Assembly: GCA_005882525.1 (NCBI GenBank)
Contig: VBGO01000096.1
Coordinates: 1 to 16,612, forward strand
Source of the DNA: Chloroflexota bacterium
GTDB taxonomy: Bacteria; Chloroflexota; Dormibacteria; CF-121
Direction of reading: 5' to 3'
Length of the DNA stretch: 16,612 nt
Shown here: piece after piece, positions 14,087 through 16,612 of the stretch
Position numbering within the stretch: the first letter of the stretch is position 1
Layout: each line of letters begins with the position of its first letter
Program-made: the position numbers and the translations under genes
The notes under the pieces: model-generated
What the model was told of the DNA's origin: nothing
Databases searched by the model: none
Seen by the model: the letters and a program-made list of their open reading frames with translations, nothing else

Positions 14087-14092
14087 AGTATA
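14087..14092 (-). promoter_or_regulatory. -10 element of the M16 gene, leaderless configuration
   Basis: TATACT on the minus strand is followed by caggtc and then GTG, the same 6-nt linker sequence and start codon as nfeD at 6690-6698. No Shine-Dalgarno precedes the start, which suggests a leaderless transcript. Confidence 0.55.
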
Positions 14093-14139
14093 TCGTAGGG
14101 GTGTTCGCGCCTCCTCACATTTCGATAGCGCACCCGTAT

Positions 14140-14160
14140 ACATGCTGAGCGATGGCATGT
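14140..14160. promoter_or_regulatory. Inverted repeat ACATGC-N9-GCATGT upstream of the 98-aa ORF (possible operator)
   Basis: Perfect 6-bp arms separated by 9 nt lie just before the GATAAT at 14163-14168, covering where a -35 box would be. The position suits a dimeric repressor or activator site, but no cognate regulator is identified. The remaining part of the 14081-14176 intergenic region holds only the divergent M16 promoter. Confidence 0.3.
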
Positions 14161-14162
14161 CC

Positions 14163-14168
14163 GATAAT
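14163..14168 (+). promoter_or_regulatory. -10-like element of the 98-aa ORF
   Basis: GATAAT lies 8 nt before the GTG at 14177, again a near-leaderless arrangement without a Shine-Dalgarno sequence. Five of six bases match TATAAT. Confidence 0.4.
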
Positions 14169-14176
14169 AGTGAAGC

Positions 14177-14473
14177 GTGAAGGATCGTTTGGAATTCCGG
14201 GAGCGCCTGAATCGCCTGATTGGGCGGGTTGAGGCCTGGAGCTACGCGGACTCAGACGCGGGAGCTGGCTTGCCGGTTGAGGTGGCGCGGGAGCTGAAGG
14301 CCCTGGCGGCGGCGGCACCGTCCCGCACCCTCAAGCAAGGCGTGCGCCGTGCCCAGGACGCCCTCGACGATGGGCTCTCGGCCGAGACGGTGGCGGGGGC
14401 GCTTTACGGGGTGCGGGCCGAGCTTGAGTCCGGTGGAGGTCCGCTGCCGCCACCGCCATCCCCCTCGGAGTAA
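14177..14473 (+). CDS. Unrecognised 98-aa protein
   Basis: I do not recognise a family. The predicted protein is mostly charged and helical. Residues about 1-25 contain KDRLEFRERLNRLIGRVEAW. A middle helix is rich in Ala and Lys/Arg, a third (LSAETVAGALYGVRAELES) follows, and the tail is GGGPLPPPPSPSE. There is no membrane segment or signal peptide. It starts at GTG 14177 behind GATAAT, divergent from the M16 gene. Its last 70 bp overlap the 3' end of khpB on the opposite strand, within the low-complexity tails of both proteins. A promoter-like element and a well-placed start argue for a real gene, but the overlap and lack of a known family keep confidence moderate. Confidence 0.5.
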   Translation: MKDRLEFRERLNRLIGRVEAWSYADSDAGAGLPVEVARELKALAAAAPSRTLKQGVRRAQDALDDGLSAETVAGALYGVRAELESGGGPLPPPPSPSE

Positions 14474-15222
14474 CCGGGACGCCGTTCGCCGAACCGCGGG
14501 CGGTCACCGAAGCGAGGCCGGTCCCCATATCGCGGCCGGTCGCCATAGCCGGTGCTCTGCCGGGGCAACGGCGCCGAGGGAGCTGCCGGGCGCTCCGCGG
14601 GCCGCCGGCTGGCGGTCACGCCATCCGGGAGGATGGCGACGCGCCGGTTCGGCTCCTCGCCCTGGCTCTCGGTCCGGATGCCGGGCTCCTTCTCCAGCGT
14701 GATGTGCACGATCCGACGCTCGTATGACTGCATCGGATCCATCATCACCCGCTCGCCGGTCCGCCGGACCCGGTCCGCCAGGCGGAGCGCCATCTCCTTG
14801 ACGGTTTCCTCGCGCCGATTGCGATAGTGCTCGACATCGACGACGAGCCGGCGACGGTCCGCGCGCCCCTCATTGAGGATGAGATTGACCACCGTCTGAA
14901 AGGCCCGAAGCGTCTCGCCACGCCAGCCGATGAGCAGGCCGAGGTTGTCGCCAGCGACGTCGATCATCACCGGGTCGTCGGCCTTCTTGATGAAGACCTG
15001 CGCGGTGATTCCCATCTTGTAGAGCAGTTCGGCGACCACCTGACGGGCCTTGACGGCATAGCTCTCGCGCACCGTCACCCGCACGCGCGCCTCCTCGGGA
15101 GTCTCGTCGAGGACCGCGACCTCGACGTTTTCGCGAGCCTCCTCGAGCTCCTCGAGCGCCTTCTCGACGGCCTCCTCGACGGACTTGCCGGTGGTCTCGA
15201 TGCTGTCGCTAGTGATGCTCAT
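14404..15222 (-). CDS. khpB: KhpB/Jag RNA-binding protein (Jag-N, KH, R3H) with RG-rich tail
   Basis: 272-residue RNA-binding protein. The Jag-N domain is about 7-55 (TTGKSVEEAVEKALEEL). A KH domain follows (about 75-140), with the GLLIGWRGETL loop near 95-105. The R3H domain (about 132-200) includes YRNRREETVKEMALRLADRV. Homologues pair with KhpA and affect cell division and small-RNA or mRNA binding. Beyond the R3H domain is a tail of about 70 residues rich in Arg, Gly and Pro, with repeats of the type YGDRPR/FGDRPR, resembling RNA-binding disordered tails. The start is ATG 15222, overlapping the yidC stop (ATGA). yidC-jag adjacency is the usual bacterial arrangement. Confidence 0.95.
   Translation of the reverse strand: MSITSDSIETTGKSVEEAVEKALEELEEARENVEVAVLDETPEEARVRVTVRESYAVKARQVVAELLYKMGITAQVFIKKADDPVMIDVAGDNLGLLIGWRGETLRAFQTVVNLILNEGRADRRRLVVDVEHYRNRREETVKEMALRLADRVRRTGERVMMDPMQSYERRIVHITLEKEPGIRTESQGEEPNRRVAILPDGVTASRRPAERPAAPSAPLPRQSTGYGDRPRYGDRPRFGDRPRFGERRPGYSEGDGGGGSGPPPDSSSARTP
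14488..14541 (-). repeat. Three tandem 18-bp units encoding GDRPR repeats in khpB
   Basis: Three imperfect 18-nt units (14488-14505, 14506-14523, 14524-14541), plus a partial fourth, share the core ending CGGTC on the plus strand. They encode the successive (Y/F)GDRPR/(F)GERR units of the KhpB tail. Copy number could vary by slippage. Confidence 0.75.
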
Positions 15223-16007
15223 GCGGCTTTCCCCCTACCCAGGCGCGGCGGGGAAAGCGATCCCCAGCCGGTGATGAAGTATTGCTGGCCGATGCTGAAC
15301 AGGTTGCTGACGACCCAGTAGAGCGCCAGCGCGGCCGCGAACTGCAGCGAGATAAAGGCGATGAACACCGGCATGATCAGGGTCATGTTCTGAGTCATGG
15401 CCGCCTGGGTCGGGTCCTGGACAACCCCGGGAGGCGTCATCATCTTCGTCTGCACGAAGGTCGTCAACCCGGCAAGGATCGGCAGCAAAATGGCGAGCGG
15501 CACGAACTGGCCGCTCGCGAGCGCCGATTTGTCGAGGGCGATGCCCAGGAAGTGGAAGTTATGGATCGGCAGCGTCTGGTGGGCGTCCCGGATGACGTAG
15601 AAGAGGGCGATCAGGATCGGGGACTGCAGCAACGCCGGCAGGCAACCGCTCATCTGCGCCAGCGGGTTGATGTTGTGCTCCTTGTAGAGCGCCATCGTCT
15701 CCTGGTTCAGGCGCTGCGGATCCTTCTTGTACTTTTTGCGGACGGCAGCCAGCTGCGGCGCGATCCGACGCTGCTCCGCCTGGACCCGGCGCGAGGTCGT
15801 CAACTGGAACTGGAATACGGGGGCGAGGATCAGCTTGATCACGATGGTGAGCAGGACGATGGCGACGCCAAACGGACCGACGGCGTCGGCGATCAGATTG
15901 CCGTTGAGCATCGAGAGCAGCCAGCTCAAGATGGCGTGGATCGGGATGCCGATGACCGTCCACCAGAGGAGCCAGATGGGATGCCAGAGTTGGCCGATCG
16001 AGTTCAT
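15219..16007 (-). CDS. yidC: Membrane protein insertase YidC/Oxa1
   Basis: Inserts membrane proteins with or without SecYEG. The 262-residue length is that of the Gram-positive/Oxa1 type, without the large periplasmic domain. The core has five membrane segments (about 12-33, 45-66, 125-140, 168-186, 207-238). The cytosolic coiled hairpin (about 70-115) contains RRIAPQLAAVRKKYKKDPQRL. The invariant positive residue of the first core helix, usually Arg, is Lys58 here (LLTIVIKLILAP). The C-terminus is short and basic. The start is ATG 16007, overlapping the yidD TGA as ATGA; an upstream Met would add 26 unconserved residues lying within yidD. Confidence 0.96.
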   Translation of the reverse strand: MNSIGQLWHPIWLLWWTVIGIPIHAILSWLLSMLNGNLIADAVGPFGVAIVLLTIVIKLILAPVFQFQLTTSRRVQAEQRRIAPQLAAVRKKYKKDPQRLNQETMALYKEHNINPLAQMSGCLPALLQSPILIALFYVIRDAHQTLPIHNFHFLGIALDKSALASGQFVPLAILLPILAGLTTFVQTKMMTPPGVVQDPTQAAMTQNMTLIMPVFIAFISLQFAAALALYWVVSNLFSIGQQYFITGWGSLSPPRLGRGKAA

Positions 16008-16219
16008 GGCACCGGATCCCAACCGCCGGCATGGAAGGGGTGGCAGCGGGCAATCCGGCCCACCGCCATCCGCCAGCCGCGCCACCAGCCGTAGCGTTGG
16101 ATGGCCTCATAGCCGTATTGGGAGCAGGTGGGGGTGAAGCGGCACCCGGAAACCAGGCCGAAGACGGGACCTAGCGTCACCCGATAGGCGCGGATGAGCG
16201 CGAGCGACGCTGCCGTCAT
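16004..16219 (-). CDS. yidD: Membrane protein insertion efficiency factor YidD
   Basis: Small membrane-associated protein with a supporting role in membrane protein insertion. The 71-residue sequence has the family signature CRFTPTCSQYGYEAIQRYG (26-44) and the terminal ARCHPFHAGGWDPVP. The start is ATG 16219, overlapping the rnpA stop as ATGA, consistent with the other junctions of this operon. An upstream ATG at 16240 would lengthen the overlap without adding family similarity. Confidence 0.96.
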   Translation of the reverse strand: MTAASLALIRAYRVTLGPVFGLVSGCRFTPTCSQYGYEAIQRYGWWRGWRMAVGRIARCHPFHAGGWDPVP

Positions 16220-16548
16220 GACTCCCACCCCTTCGCCCACAACATTTCTATCTCCTGGCGCAGCCGTGAAAATTCCGCGTTGACGGCGCGTGCCCGTGCC
16301 ACGATTACAACGTCGCGGCCGCCCTCAGCCCGGCTCAACAACGGCCGGACCAGTTCACGCATGCGCCGCTTGATTCTATTCCGGACCACGGCGTTGCCCA
16401 GCTTCCGGCTGACGGCCAGGCCGACCCGAGGCCGACCAACCTCATTATCGCTTACGAATAGGGCCACATACCCGGAGGCGGCCCGGCGGCCGGACCGCAA
16501 GGTCCGCTCGAAGTCGGCCGAACGAAGCAGCCGAGACCGTCGTTCCAC
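16216..16548 (-). CDS. rnpA: Ribonuclease P protein component
   Basis: Protein cofactor of RNase P, which matures the 5' end of tRNAs with the M1-type RNA (not in this window). The 110-residue basic protein shows RLLRSADFERTLRSGRR at the N-terminus, RVGLAVSRKLGNAVVRNRIKRRMRE (41-65) with the RNR motif at 56-58, and DVVIVARA (79-86). The start is GTG 16548 with GGCGGG immediately upstream, 18 bp after the rpmH stop. This is the standard rpmH-rnpA pair. Confidence 0.96.
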   Translation of the reverse strand: MERRSRLLRSADFERTLRSGRRAASGYVALFVSDNEVGRPRVGLAVSRKLGNAVVRNRIKRRMRELVRPLLSRAEGGRDVVIVARARAVNAEFSRLRQEIEMLWAKGWES

Positions 16549-16566
16549 CCCGCCGGGAACGCCGGG

Positions 16567-16612
16567 TTACCGGTAGCGCCGACTGGAGGTGGGGGTCAGG
16601 CGGCGACGGCCC
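16567..16612 (-). CDS. rpmH: Ribosomal protein L34, C-terminal end (cut by window edge)
   Basis: The last 14 residues plus stop are visible on the minus strand: GRRRLTPTSSRRYR, then TAA. The KGRRRLT(P/V) ending is characteristic of bL34, and the position directly upstream of rnpA is the conserved one. The tail after LTP is a few residues longer than in many L34 proteins. Confidence 0.85.
   Translation of the reverse strand, partial: GRRRLTPTSSRRYR

Noticed and set aside
15282..16094. 270-codon plus-strand frame opposite yidC
   Set aside because: Highly Arg/Asp/Gln-rich antisense frame over a clear insertase gene.

Overview
The window is GC-rich, densely packed bacterial chromosome from an origin-proximal neighbourhood. 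It contains gyrB, parA-parB, a perfect DnaA box, and the rpmH-rnpA-yidD-yidC-khpB run that usually flanks dnaA; dnaA itself would lie beyond the right edge. Two-subunit glycine decarboxylase, NTG starts, apparently leaderless genes and a YidC without the large periplasmic domain suggest a Terrabacteria-type lineage. Chloroflexota or Dormibacterota-like is my best guess, but the lineage is not resolved from sequence alone. No tRNA, rRNA, insertion sequence, prophage or CRISPR array was seen.

Layout. (1) 1-1269, minus: 5' part of gyrB. A compact divergent promoter separates it from a small plus-strand membrane protein (1315-1791). (2) 1760-6645, minus: a five-gene operon in transcription order: a sigma-70-like protein lacking region 4, then gcvT, gcvH, gcvPA and gcvPB. 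Neighbouring gcv genes overlap by 4 bp or are separated by only a few bases. Together they encode the T, H and P components of the glycine cleavage system; the L protein is not here. (3) 6696-9898, plus: a membrane-proteostasis cluster of long NfeD (ClpP-like membrane protease), slipin (SPFH protein and its probable partner/substrate) and a CPBP-family intramembrane protease. (4) 9899-11654, plus: an intergenic region with a DnaA box and a parA promoter, then parA-parB for chromosome partitioning. (5) 11674-14080, minus: M16 zinc peptidase, then signal peptidase I and nucleoside diphosphate kinase. (6) 14177-14473, plus: an unrecognised 98-aa ORF. (7) 14404-16612, minus: khpB/jag, yidC, yidD, rnpA and the 3' end of rpmH. 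Genes from rnpA to khpB are linked by ATGA stop-start overlaps. This set supplies ribosomal protein L34, the RNase P protein, membrane insertion factors and an RNA-binding protein.

The most unusual points are: the truncated sigma-like protein heading the gcv operon; three genes with a -10-like hexamer exactly 6 nt before a GTG start, two sharing the same CAGGTCGTG junction; a CPBP gene whose hydrophobic N-terminus extends upstream of any ATG/GTG/TTG; and a CACGTG-core palindrome just after parB. No intergenic stretch exceeds 300 bases; the largest (9899-10014, 14081-14176, 12728-12799) are described as features.
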